Shown: positions 6,854-12,877, counted from the stretch's first letter. The stretch is 14,325 nt of DNA from JAJZCD01 sp964570005 (GCA_964570005.1 CAZMWE010000026.1:1-14325), one strand, 5' to 3'. Translations and numbers: made by a program. The notes: generated by a model not told the origin, from the letters alone.

Positions 6854-6904
6854 TGGTACGCTTGACGCACCTTCATTCCAGTACCTTTTGCAGCGGTTAA
6901 TCGG
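6854..6904. repeat. Cassette-boundary site 3
   Basis: GGTACGCTTGACGCAC then CTTCATTCCAGTACCTTTTG. The GTACG/CGCAC arms pair with one mismatch. The second hairpin pairs ACC with GGT across a longer loop. It lies 120 bp past the end of the DUF1801 pseudogene. Confidence 0.75.
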
Positions 6905-7024
6905 CGTAGCGAGTATACGGGCCGCGAAATCTGCATACACTTTTTGAGATAATTGCTAGCGGCACTTTGTAAGCACATGACAAATAAGGCAGGCTGATGG
7001 CGTACTAATCCCAGCTTAAAATGC

Positions 7025-7454
7025 TCATTTCTTAGTTTGCCATAAGATTCTATCTATTGGTCCAGCCTGAGATAATCCCTTTATATAGTCATAGGACTTT
7101 TGCAGAATTTGTTCTAGGATCGATAGATCTATATCACTTAGCCGCTTAATAACAACGCAATATCCGGTCGTAGTATGCTTGCCAAGCCGCGCTAGTAGTG
7201 GAGCGTACCGTGCCGTCCATCAGATAAATGGTTATCCTACCTTCTCTCGGATAAAAGCCGATAACTAGACTATCTCCTTCGCGCCCACTTGCATATTTAT
7301 AATGGTAGGTATCAAAACCTAAAGTGCCAACATTCCATAGCTCAGGCTCTTTACCACTTATTCGGTGCATCATTCCAATAAGTGCATTACTATCTTTTCA
7401 TGTTTCGTCATCTAACGATGCGAGATAGTCTTTCGCGGAATTATTATCTGGCAT
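7025..7454 (-). pseudogene. DUF1801 (YdhG-like) protein, broken by a nonsense codon and a frameshift
   Basis: From ATG 7454 the frame reads MPDNNSAKDYLASLDDET, then TGA, then KDSNALIGMMHRISGKEPEL and the family core GFDTYHYKYASGREGD and IGFYPREGRITIYLMDGT. In DUF1801 the position of the TGA is usually Arg, so CGA-to-TGA is the simple explanation. After MDGT the frame is lost near 7207. The +1 frame gives YAPLLARLGKHTTTGYCVVI, then KRLSDIDL, and runs to TGA at 7025-7027. That is the normal family C-terminus (LGKH...G...C...IKRLxDxD). Both lesions are in a gene of otherwise full length (about 140 residues). TATGAT six bases before ATG 7454 is its -10. DUF1801 function is unknown. Confidence 0.82.
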
Positions 7455-7464
7455 GGGTTAATCA

Positions 7465-7496
7465 TATCAAAATACGTCTACAAGCGTATTTTGATA
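7465..7496. repeat. Perfect 12-bp inverted repeat upstream of the DUF1801 pseudogene
   Basis: TATCAAAATACG (7465-7476) and CGTATTTTGATA (7485-7496) are perfect complements around an eight-base spacer. The left arm overlaps the last two bases of the -10 hexamer (minus strand TATGAT, 7461-7466). It could be an operator or an RNA hairpin. It is AT-rich and has no U-run, so a terminator is less likely. Confidence 0.7.
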
Positions 7497-7509
7497 AATT
7501 GCTAAATTT

Positions 7510-7560
7510 TGGGGCCCTTGGTACACTTTCACCCCCCATTACCTTCTTGGGGGTTGAGCT
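7510..7560. repeat. Cassette-boundary site 4 (diverged copy)
   Basis: TGGGGCCCTTGGTACACTTTCACCCCCC... then ACCTTCTTGGGGG aligns end to end with the consensus (TGGTGCGCTTGACGCACTTTCATTCC, ACCTTTTGGG). CCCCC and GGGGG can pair around the loop, different bases from the other copies but the same shape. The 250 bp from here to 7810 hold no gene I can support. Confidence 0.65.
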
Positions 7561-7810
7561 GCATATCCTATCTCCACCTGCATCAAATACACATCTTAGA
7601 TAACCTCACAGTTCCAGTCGTATACTCAAAATTGGACCAAATTGCGCAAAATAAGCTTCATAGACATCTGTCAGCAAACTGAGGTCGCGGCTAAGTTAGC
7701 GGTTGCGCATAGTTTCTCCCAATAGAAATCAAGCGCCCGTCTCATGCATCTCTTATGATCCTGACGCTACATTATCCATGCATTATCTAGATCGGAATTT
7801 AATCGGCGGT

Positions 7811-8203
7811 TTACTGCGTAGTCTTACTATTGTCTACCGACGTAACATTCAGCGTATTATTTGGCTCCGCGGTTGATTTGTTCTTTTCAACAACGCTATA
7901 GTCATCTTCGGTCTTAATTACTTTTTCGATTGCTTCAACTTGATGTTTCAGCTTAATAATAAACGCGTTACGGTTCTCATGTATCGTTTGGTAGACGCTT
8001 AGCTTAATCGGTATCCGTGCATCACAATTTTCGTCCGAACACTCGCACCTAAGATGCAGTAAGAGGTCAGTATTTCTGGCTAGTTCGGGATGCCCTTCTT
8101 CAATGAAGTCTGCGTGAAGCTCATCTAAGTCATGACCGATTCTCTCATTTGCCCTCCGGAAAATCATCTCATTTTCTATTTGTCGACGTTCCCTAGAAGA
8201 CAT
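7811..8203 (-). CDS. Conserved small protein with CxCxxxxC motif, function unknown
   Basis: From the ATG at 8203 (130 aa; ATG 8209 would add two residues) the protein has an N-terminal charged helix (RERRQIENEMIFRRANERI) and a central LRCECSDENCDARIPI segment with Cys53, Cys55 and Cys60. A Y-x-x-I-H-E-N-x-N-x-F-I-I stretch, an H-x-x-E-x-I-E-x-V-I stretch and a YSVVEK motif follow, then a disordered Asn/Thr/Ser tail. I recognise the pattern CxC....C...Y..vh....F....H......V.....y.vVeK from a widespread family of small uncharacterised proteins. The cysteines could bind a metal, though a fourth ligand is not obvious. TATACA five bases before ATG 8203 is a possible -10. A structured RNA with terminator lies upstream on the same strand. 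Confidence 0.72.
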   Translation of the reverse strand: MSSRERRQIENEMIFRRANERIGHDLDELHADFIEEGHPELARNTDLLLHLRCECSDENCDARIPIKLSVYQTIHENRNAFIIKLKHQVEAIEKVIKTEDDYSVVEKNKSTAEPNNTLNVTSVDNSKTTQ

Positions 8204-8272
8204 ATCCATGTATAAAACAATACCAGCTACTTACGCCCATTGTCTGTATGATCCTTAGCAGCTCTTACAAAT

Positions 8273-8414
8273 TAAAAAGAGGCACCTGATGTGCCTCTTT
8301 AGAAACTGATGGAAGACTTGCACCCACAGGTGTAGCCTACGAACTAAATATCTTCTAAACTATCGAACTTGATTGGCTACACATACTTACTTGTGCTGTT
8401 TCACTTGGTCTTCC
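8273..8414 (-). ncRNA. Probable structured non-coding RNA (about 140 nt), unrecognised family
   Basis: A promoter (8422-8450), a closing stem and a terminator line up on the minus strand. The transcript would start at 8414 with GGAAGAC(C). Its complement GTCTTCC lies at 8311-8317, just before the terminator. Inside it, GTGTAGCC (8375-8382 on the minus strand) pairs with GGCTACAC (8330-8337), eight perfect pairs, and GCAC/GTGC can pair between the two stems. The shape is a long rod with an asymmetric internal loop (about 25 and 12 nt) and an apical region of about 37 nt. There is no open reading frame of note. It could be a free small RNA, perhaps 6S-like in shape, or a riboswitch or attenuator for the Cys-motif gene 70 nt downstream. 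I recognise no known family. Confidence 0.68.
8276..8300 (-). terminator. Strong intrinsic terminator ending the structured RNA
   Basis: AAAGAGGCAC and GTGCCTCTTT form a 10-bp perfect stem with a five-base loop. On the minus strand it is followed by a T-rich tract (CTTTTTAATTT). It may work in both directions. Confidence 0.88.
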
Positions 8415-8421
8415 GCAGAGT

Positions 8422-8450
8422 AATTTAGCAAAGACGAAATGGCTCGTCAA
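8422..8450 (-). promoter_or_regulatory. Promoter of the structured RNA
   Basis: Minus strand: TTGACG (8445-8450), 17-bp spacer, TAAATT (8422-8427), then seven bases to GGAAGAC at 8414, the predicted +1. Confidence 0.68.
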
Positions 8451-8553
8451 GACTTTTTGTATGGGCTATAACAGCATAGTTTTGTCTATTAAAGAAGATA
8501 AATTGCTGATAAAAACACAATAGGGGACTCTACTACGTCCGATGTTTTTCATT

Positions 8554-8607
8554 TGGCGCGCCCGGGCGTACGTTCATTCCAACACCTTTTAAGGCAGTTG
8601 AATCGCC
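8554..8607. repeat. Cassette-boundary site 5
   Basis: TGGCGCGCCCGGGCGTACG, then TTCATTCCAACACCTTTT and AAGGCAGTTGAAT. The second hairpin is the longest in the family: ATTC(C)AAC pairs with GTTGAAT and CC with GG around TTTTAA. GTTGAAT also fits the attC R-box pattern GTTRRRY, the only copy that does. Confidence 0.75.
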
Positions 8608-8699
8608 TCTAGGGTCATCCACCATTCATTGAACGGAGTATCAGTCTTCACATTACCGTTAGGCCATGCGCGAAGTTACAAATGAGCTAGATATGGATT

Positions 8700-8705
8700 T
8701 ATACT
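8700..8705 (+). promoter_or_regulatory. -10 element of the DNA glycosylase gene, leaderless type
   Basis: TATACT seven bases before ATG 8713. TTACAA (8676-8681, 18-bp spacer) is a weak -35. AGGA touches the ATG, too close for a ribosome site. Confidence 0.5.
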
Positions 8706-8712
8706 TACAGGA

Positions 8713-9330
8713 ATGGACCAATCCTCTAGTCGCTATTCGACAAAAACAGCCTCAAGCAATACATTAGCGTTTCTTAACGGATCCGCTCGTGACATAGCCC
8801 CTCAGCTACTCGGCTACATATTTGAACGAACGCTACATAATGGAACGATTTTACGCGGCAAAATCGTTGAAACCGAGGCCTATGATCAAACAGATACGGC
8901 AAGCCATAGCTATAGGGGAGTAACACCGCGCACGGAGATTATGTTTGGGCCATCAGGCCACTTATATGTGTATTTTACCTATGGCATGCATTATTGTTGT
9001 AATGTCGTGACTGGCCCGACCGGTGAGGGAGCGGCAATACTTATTAGGGCGCTCGAGCCGCTGATAGGCCAAGAAGACATGGAGCTTCGACGTTCGCGTC
9101 ATGGAATAGAGCTGACAAACGGACCCGCCAAGCTCTGCCAAGCCCTTGCTATCGATAGTAGTCTTAATGGTCAGGATCTTCATAATTCTCCGCTTAGGCT
9201 GATCGTACCAGCAAAACGAGATAAGGTAGAAATAGTCCAGACAACACGCATTGGTATTAGTACCGCAAAAGATGTGCGTTGGCGCTTTTATTATCGTAAT
9301 AACTCATACGTATCGAAAATGCGTGGGTAA
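8713..9330 (+). CDS. 3-methyladenine DNA glycosylase (AAG/MPG family)
   Basis: The 205-residue protein is a full-length AAG-type glycosylase, which excises alkylated purines (3-methyladenine, hypoxanthine and others) to start base excision repair. Family motifs are in order: IVETEAY (51-57, general base Glu55), TASHSYRG, the YVYFTYGMHYCCNVV strand that holds the DNA-intercalating Tyr, IRALEP, LTNGPAKLCQAL, TTRIGIS and WRFYYR. All appear intact. The N-terminal 18 residues are a low-complexity extension. It is the only plus-strand gene in the cassette region and therefore stands reversed relative to its neighbours, with boundary sites on both sides. A short palindrome GGTATACC and a T-run (9366-9373) follow it. 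Chromosomal origin from another lineage is possible; repair genes are frequent mobile cargo. Confidence 0.93.
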   Translation: MDQSSSRYSTKTASSNTLAFLNGSARDIAPQLLGYIFERTLHNGTILRGKIVETEAYDQTDTASHSYRGVTPRTEIMFGPSGHLYVYFTYGMHYCCNVVTGPTGEGAAILIRALEPLIGQEDMELRRSRHGIELTNGPAKLCQALAIDSSLNGQDLHNSPLRLIVPAKRDKVEIVQTTRIGISTAKDVRWRFYYRNNSYVSKMRG

Positions 9331-9372
9331 AACCAAGTAACACTTGAGGGTATACCTTACCTGTTTCTTTTT

Positions 9373-9420
9373 TGGTGCGCCCGGGCGCACTTTCATTCCA
9401 CTACTTTTTGGGGTGGCTTA
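9373..9420. repeat. Cassette-boundary site 6
   Basis: TGGTGCGCCCGGGCGCACTT then TCATTCCACTACTTTTTGGG. GTGCGCCCGGGCGCAC is a perfect 16-bp palindrome. CCAC/GTGG pair in the second hairpin. It lies 24 bp past the stop of the hydrolase gene on its right and 42 bp past the glycosylase stop on its left. Confidence 0.8.
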
Positions 9421-9443
9421 CTACATTAAAGCCTCCAAATGCC

Positions 9444-10028
9444 TCACCTCTTTAGCGCTCGCAATAGCTTTCCAGAACCAACTGATAGTGCGTAAAGGAT
9501 TGACCACACATGACCAAGCGATGGTAATTTCTGCTCCGAAACACCATCAATTACCGTATCTACATAGGGCACTGTTGCATCAACCGGCGAATAGAATGAG
9601 CTTAGCTTGCGCTTATCCGCTTCAACTAAAAGACTAAGGTTACATTGCAACTGCTGCATTGAGGTCTTAAAAGCCGGATTTTGCGCATATGTCTGAGCTG
9701 AGACCGTATTAGGGTAATTGATTTTGCCGCAAACGAAAACAACACCTTGTATCTCTCCTCTTCTTTGCGAGTATGCATTCAAAACAGCGCTTGCACCGGC
9801 ACTGGCCCCAACTAATGAAACTCGATAACCTCGCTGCCGATAATCATCTATCCTAGAAACTAAGCGCGCCAGCTTAGGCTCAAATGCTTCTTGACCCGCC
9901 CAGGGCATAGTAAGCATAACCGGCCGTATACCCCCTAAACGCCAGCACTGTATAAGGAGTAGCTGGACATGAAATAAATCATCTCTGATGCCAGGGACAT
10001 ACACGACGTAATGTCTTCGGTCAGTCAT
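9444..10028 (-). CDS. Small alpha/beta hydrolase
   Basis: The 194-residue protein has an alpha/beta-hydrolase fold. The first strand YVVYVPGIRDD (7-17) brings an oxyanion-type PG motif. The nucleophile elbow is GASAG with Ser76, the acid is Asp150 (FYSPVDATVP) and the base is His173 (LPSLGHVWS). All three members of the triad are present and properly spaced, so esterase/lipase-type activity is likely. The substrate is unknown. It is shorter than typical members and lacks a lid domain and a signal peptide, so it is cytoplasmic. ATG 10028 is chosen because TATACT is seven bases upstream. It is a single-gene segment between two boundary sites. Confidence 0.82.
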   Translation of the reverse strand: MTDRRHYVVYVPGIRDDLFHVQLLLIQCWRLGGIRPVMLTMPWAGQEAFEPKLARLVSRIDDYRQRGYRVSLVGASAGASAVLNAYSQRRGEIQGVVFVCGKINYPNTVSAQTYAQNPAFKTSMQQLQCNLSLLVEADKRKLSSFYSPVDATVPYVDTVIDGVSEQKLPSLGHVWSILYALSVGSGKLLRALKR

Positions 10029-10035
10029 TAGTGAG

Positions 10036-10041
10036 AGTATA
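10036..10041 (-). promoter_or_regulatory. Extended -10 promoter of the hydrolase gene, leaderless type
   Basis: Minus strand TGC-TATACT, an extended -10 (TGn), seven bases before ATG 10028. No -35 match is visible, which suits an extended -10 promoter. Confidence 0.55.
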
Positions 10042-10091
10042 GCAAAAGAAAAATAGAGTGACGTTGTACTTTATTTTGCTTATTGTCAAAC

Positions 10092-10140
10092 TGGTGCGCT
10101 TGACGCACTTTCATTCCAACACCTTTTGGGCTGGCTGGAT
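10092..10140. repeat. Cassette-boundary site 7 (closest to consensus)
   Basis: TGGTGCGCTTGACGCACTTT then CATTCCAACACCTTTTGGGC and TGG. GTGCG/CGCAC pair around CTTGA; CCA/TGG and CC/GG pair around TTTT. The 105 bp between it and 10246 show no gene. Confidence 0.8.
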
Positions 10141-10245
10141 AAGAACTCTGGCGAAACGGGGGTGTAGGATTTTACGCCTTACCTCTGATGAGATAGCTAG
10201 ATGGAAAAGGATTTTGGAGATACCGTATCAAGAATACTTGCTCGG

Positions 10246-10276
10246 TAAGTAAGAGATGGGAGTTACACTTACTTAA
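10246..10276. repeat. Second short repeat, copy A, past the sulfotransferase stop
   Basis: Matches 25 of 31 bases with 13063-13093. Copy A also has its own 8-bp inverted repeat (TAAGTAAG/CTTACTTA, 14-bp spacer). It starts seven bases after the sulfotransferase stop on the minus strand. Confidence 0.5.
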
Positions 10277-10282
10277 ATAGGC

Positions 10283-11083
10283 TCAAGCTGGCAGTGTCTC
10301 TAAGACATGGCCTAGCCCGAATCCAAATGCAGCAGTATTCAAATCACTTAATACTGGGTCGCCGATAAGTTCTCTATATGCTGGTATCATGCTCGTTACT
10401 AGACGTCTCCAGCGTCTTGTAACATCCATATCCTGTGCGCTACCATCGAAACTCATACCATCGGATGAGCTACCCCTCCCTATAGATGCCACTTGGCTCA
10501 TGGCAGCATCAGGCTCTAAAAGGCCAAGGCGAGTGGTGAGAACGTTTCTATACAGCGCGTTACTAACCCACTCGTTATAGTTAATAAGCTCAAAATCCCC
10601 TTCCGTATGGTCAATACTTATGTATGCGCACTCCTCCCACTGCTCACACACAGCATTGTACGGAACATCCAGAATCGGTACATAACGTCCTGCATTTATG
10701 GCCGTTACGCTACTATATAAACGAGAAGTGTTAAGGTTGTACCAGTCTCTGACTATTAAGATGTTGTGGTGCTTCGCACTATCTGCATACTCGTGTGCTT
10801 CAATATATTGCGGCACACGATACCTTAGGCCGAATGGGAAATCCTCATAGTTTAAAATGGCGACGTCGGCAGTAGTCATGGCCCCAAGGACACCTCTTAC
10901 ATCTCTTCGATTACCATCCAAGTCACGGCATATATCGTTCTCAAACCCAACCCTCAATCCCTTATTTTCAAGCCCTTTTGTGAGCCAATTTATAATGGCA
11001 TGTTGGCCACTTCGTCTCTGTGCAAACACATGGTAAACGTCTGCAATACCGGCAGAACTAGTTTCGGGGCTGATCGTGCGCAT
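10283..11083 (-). CDS. Putative PAPS-dependent sulfotransferase-like protein
   Basis: The 266-residue protein opens with a strand and P-loop-like segment, YHVFAQRRSGQHAIINWL (17-34), which resembles the 5'-phosphosulfate-binding loop of sulfotransferases (RSGxxAIxNWL). A later strand and helix, NILIVRDWYNLNTSRL (107-122), resemble the 3'-phosphate-binding motif (R-D-x-x-N...S-R). NYEDF (78-82) lies between them. Length suits a single sulfotransferase domain. Activity, donor and acceptor are inferred; no signal peptide, so cytoplasmic. TATAAA is eight bases before ATG 11083, and AAGG six bases before it could also serve as a ribosome site. It is a single-gene segment. The 3' region carries the second short repeat. 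Confidence 0.62.
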   Translation of the reverse strand: MRTISPETSSAGIADVYHVFAQRRSGQHAIINWLTKGLENKGLRVGFENDICRDLDGNRRDVRGVLGAMTTADVAILNYEDFPFGLRYRVPQYIEAHEYADSAKHHNILIVRDWYNLNTSRLYSSVTAINAGRYVPILDVPYNAVCEQWEECAYISIDHTEGDFELINYNEWVSNALYRNVLTTRLGLLEPDAAMSQVASIGRGSSSDGMSFDGSAQDMDVTRRWRRLVTSMIPAYRELIGDPVLSDLNTAAFGFGLGHVLETLPA

Positions 11084-11183
11084 AAAACGCCTTTATATCA
11101 CATGCTGTGACTTCCGTACAGTCCTATGCATATACCTCATCTTACGTGTGTAAAGGCTTAGTCTATTCGCTATTAAATCAGAA

Positions 11184-11204
11184 GACCTCAGGTCTACTGA
11201 GGTC
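11184..11204 (-). terminator. Terminator-like hairpin between site 8 and the sulfotransferase gene
   Basis: GACCTCAG and CTGAGGTC form a perfect 8-bp stem with a five-base loop. On the minus strand it is followed by TTCTGATTT, an imperfect U-tract. Like the terminator at 6803-6830, it lies just past a boundary site in the direction of transcription. Confidence 0.55.
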
Positions 11205-11218
11205 AAAACGCTTATACT

Positions 11219-11265
11219 TGGTGCGTTTGACGCACTCTCATTCCAACACCTTGTGGGATGGCTTC
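11219..11265. repeat. Cassette-boundary site 8
   Basis: TTGGTGCGTTTGACGCACTC then TCATTCCAACACCTTGTGGG and ATGG. GTGCG/CGCAC pair; CCA/TGG pair. It ends five bases before the PIN gene stop at 11271. Confidence 0.8.
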
Positions 11266-11270
11266 AGGTT

Positions 11271-11696
11271 TTAATTGACAACCGACTTGATGCCAAGACT
11301 GGAGGCTCGATTTAAAAATTGTTTGTCATAACTGAACAGTCGATCTATACCTGCATCAATCATAAGCTGCAGAAGTAAGGCATCATTGACGCCCATATGC
11401 TGTACGTCACATAGTTCTGCATATCGTTCAGCAAACGCCAACACAGCGTCTGGCTCAATAAGTACTAAATCGAGCACCTTACTAATCTCTTTTATAACTT
11501 CGCCAGCAGTGATTGTACTAATCTTCTGGGTGATATGGACCACTTCTTCTATAACGTGATGCGATGTACAAAGTGTTACATCTTCATCTAGCAATCGTTG
11601 TATCAGAGCAACAACTTCGTCATGGCGGTCACTTGTCTCGTCTAATGCGTATATTAATGCATTAGCGTCTAGAAATACCTGCGAACTAGGCATCAT
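11271..11696 (-). CDS. PIN domain toxin (VapC-type), toxin-antitoxin pair 2
   Basis: From ATG 11696 the toxin has 141 residues and a full PIN active site: Asp10 (VFLDANALIYALD), Glu50/Glu51 (HHVIEEVV), Asp105 (GVNDALLLQLM) and Asp124 (FSYDKQFL). It should be a Mg-dependent RNase held in check by the Phd-type antitoxin encoded upstream. ATG 11693 directly follows (ATGATG) and is an equally good start; a TTG at 11711 would add five residues and is less likely. The start lies inside the 3' end of the antitoxin gene (11-bp overlap), typical of translationally coupled pairs. Its fold and family differ in detail from the PIN protein at 4583-5020, so the two pairs are not recent duplicates. Confidence 0.88.
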   Translation of the reverse strand: MMPSSQVFLDANALIYALDETSDRHDEVVALIQRLLDEDVTLCTSHHVIEEVVHITQKISTITAGEVIKEISKVLDLVLIEPDAVLAFAERYAELCDVQHMGVNDALLLQLMIDAGIDRLFSYDKQFLNRASSLGIKSVVN

Positions 11697-11931
11697 ACTT
11701 ACTGTCAGCAAGTTCGTTTAGATACTCAGGGGTCAATGGCTTGCCAGCCTGCTCCTGCAGGCGTAGGCCACCGCCTTTAAATTGGCGATGCACCGCTTTA
11801 GTACTAGAGAATGGCTCAAGGCGAGCAATTGGCTTGCCAGCCTTGCCAATAATAATACGCTCACCGGAAGCAGCTCTCTCAAGCAACTTAGAAAAATTAG
11901 TCTTTGCTTCGTGTACGTTAATTACGTTCAT
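11686..11931 (-). CDS. Phd/YefM-family antitoxin, toxin-antitoxin pair 2
   Basis: The 81-residue protein has the Phd/YefM DNA-binding N-terminus: MNVINVHEAKTNFSKLLERA, then GERIIIGKAGKPIARLEPF. The C-terminal half (about 45-81) is the flexible toxin-binding segment. Such antitoxins dimerise, bind the operator of their own operon and neutralise the toxin. The promoter carries a 14-bp palindrome that fits autorepression. ATG 11931 lies six bases past the -10, with no ribosome site, so it is probably translated from a leaderless mRNA. The gene overlaps the PIN toxin by 11 bp. Confidence 0.88.
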   Translation of the reverse strand: MNVINVHEAKTNFSKLLERAASGERIIIGKAGKPIARLEPFSSTKAVHRQFKGGGLRLQEQAGKPLTPEYLNELADSKYDA

Positions 11932-11937
11932 GTACTT

Positions 11938-11966
11938 AGTCTAGTTGACTAGATGGACCATGTCAA
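11938..11966 (-). promoter_or_regulatory. Promoter and candidate operator of toxin-antitoxin pair 2, leaderless type
   Basis: Minus strand: TTGACA (11961-11966), 17-bp spacer, TAGACT (11938-11943), then six bases to ATG 11931. The palindrome TCTAGT-CA-ACTAGA (11940-11953) overlaps the -10, a fitting site for antitoxin autorepression. Confidence 0.72.
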
Positions 11967-12027
11967 GTCTTCTGCCATCAACCTCTAAATAATACGGTGC
12001 GACGGTGCGGCTCAGTGTTCGAAGTCT

Positions 12028-12070
12028 GTCCGCAAATAGCAAAATAGGCCAACTTGTCCAACACTTAATT
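12028..12070. repeat. Cassette-boundary site 9 (subfamily S), split by the IS element
   Basis: Aligns with site 5289-5340 at 34 of 43 bases. The core reads GTCCAACACTT. The right part resumes after the IS as GATGGCG (12965-12971). With the IS and one AATT copy removed the site reads CCAACACTTAATTGATGGC, close to site 8 (CCAACACCTTGTGGGATGGC). It belongs to the 3' side of the Fic-like gene. The 103 bp from 12972 to the Fic stop at 13080 contain no gene. Confidence 0.68.
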
Positions 12071-12079
12071 GAGCCCATT

Positions 12080-12877
12080 TCATATCTCCGTCCTTCGCAA
12101 ACAGATAAGCAAGCAGGCCAGGTCAACAACCGCCTGAAACATCCCTCGCTTGCGTTCGTAGCGGTAGCGTAGCTTCCGGTACGACTTCAGCCAGGCGTTT
12201 GTGCGCTCCACGAATGCACGGAATTTGAAACTAGCCTTATTCATGTGCGGCTTACGTCCTCGCTTCTTGCGGTGTTTGAAGTGACACTCCGGTATGTTTG
12301 TGCCAGTACCTCGAGCTCTGAGGTGCCGACGGAATGCTTTGCTGTCATATCCTTTGTCGACATTAAGTTCTAACACCCGGCGCTTCGCCCCAACCCTGAG
12401 CTTCTGCATGGTTGGTTCGGCAGATACAATGTCATTGCGGTTACCTTTGGTCGTCATATTTGTCAGTGGCAAACCATCCTTCTCGGGGAGCAGTGAAATA
12501 TTGGTGCCGTACCGGTGGTGCTGGCTGTCATACCCAACGCCCGAATACTTCGGCGACTGAACTAACGTGCCGTCGAGATTACCCAATGACAGGTCGATCT
12601 GGCCCCGTGGTCAAGCAAAACAAGTATCTGTTGCCAGACGAGTTTGAGAGCGCCTCGTGTGCGCCAGAAATTGAGTCGGCGCCAACAGAAACTGTAGCCG
12701 TACGCAGATAGAGGCGGGGATATCCTGCCACCGGCAGCCTGTTTTCAGGACGAACAATACGCCGTTGAGCAACTCATTGTTTGGCGTAATCTTTCTGGTC
12801 TTACTGACCGGTTCAGGCAGCTTTGCTGCCAGCCAGTCGTATTGCGGCTGCGAGATAAAGAACGTAGCATGTTCCAT
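12080..12877 (-). pseudogene. IS5-family DDE transposase, frame interrupted twice
   Basis: ATG 12877 follows AGGAGGG by six bases and starts MEHATFFISQPQYDWLAAKL, then LLNGVLFVLKTGCRWQDIPA, the family's N-terminal DNA-binding part. After ASIC (about 12718) the homologous sequence continues in the +1 frame (YSFCWRRLNFW, LKLVWQQILVLLD) and returns to the first frame near 12605 as QIDLSLGNLDGTLVQSP. The catalytic region follows: Asp in NLDGT, Asp in NVDKGYDSKAF and Glu in FVERTNAWLKSYRKLRYRYE. Ends at TGA 12080-12082. Related elements use one programmed frameshift between two frames. Here there are two compensating shifts, the first explained by about four extra bases (GTAC), so the gene is probably inactive or contains sequencing errors. 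Confidence 0.75.

Noticed and set aside
7398..7400. TGA recoded as glycine
   Set aside because: Family alignment expects Arg here, other genes stop at TGA normally, and the same gene has an independent frameshift.
8311..8414. tRNA or tmRNA in the structured RNA
   Set aside because: No T-loop GGTTCGA-type motif, no CCA end and no cloverleaf; the stems form a single rod.
8554..8607. Boundary sites as canonical attC sites
   Set aside because: Only this copy shows a GTTRRRY box, the opposing TTCCAAC misses the RYYYAAC consensus by one base, and the 13 bp between them is too short for L boxes. I therefore call the system integron-like, not integron.
10058..10252. Plus-strand 64-codon open frame ending in a helix-like LTSDEIARWKRILEIPYQEY stretch
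   Set aside because: It runs through boundary site 7 and has no start signal; the protein-like tail could be a remnant, but I cannot support it as a gene.
4524..11265. Repeats as a CRISPR array
   Set aside because: Copies are 0.65-1.6 kb apart with genes between them and are imperfect; there are no short uniform spacers and no cas genes.
12071..12089. Similarity of the IS end to site 2 at 5329-5345 as a sign of a second IS remnant
   Set aside because: The match (AGCCCA and scattered AT bases) is short, and no transposase or second end is found near 5340.
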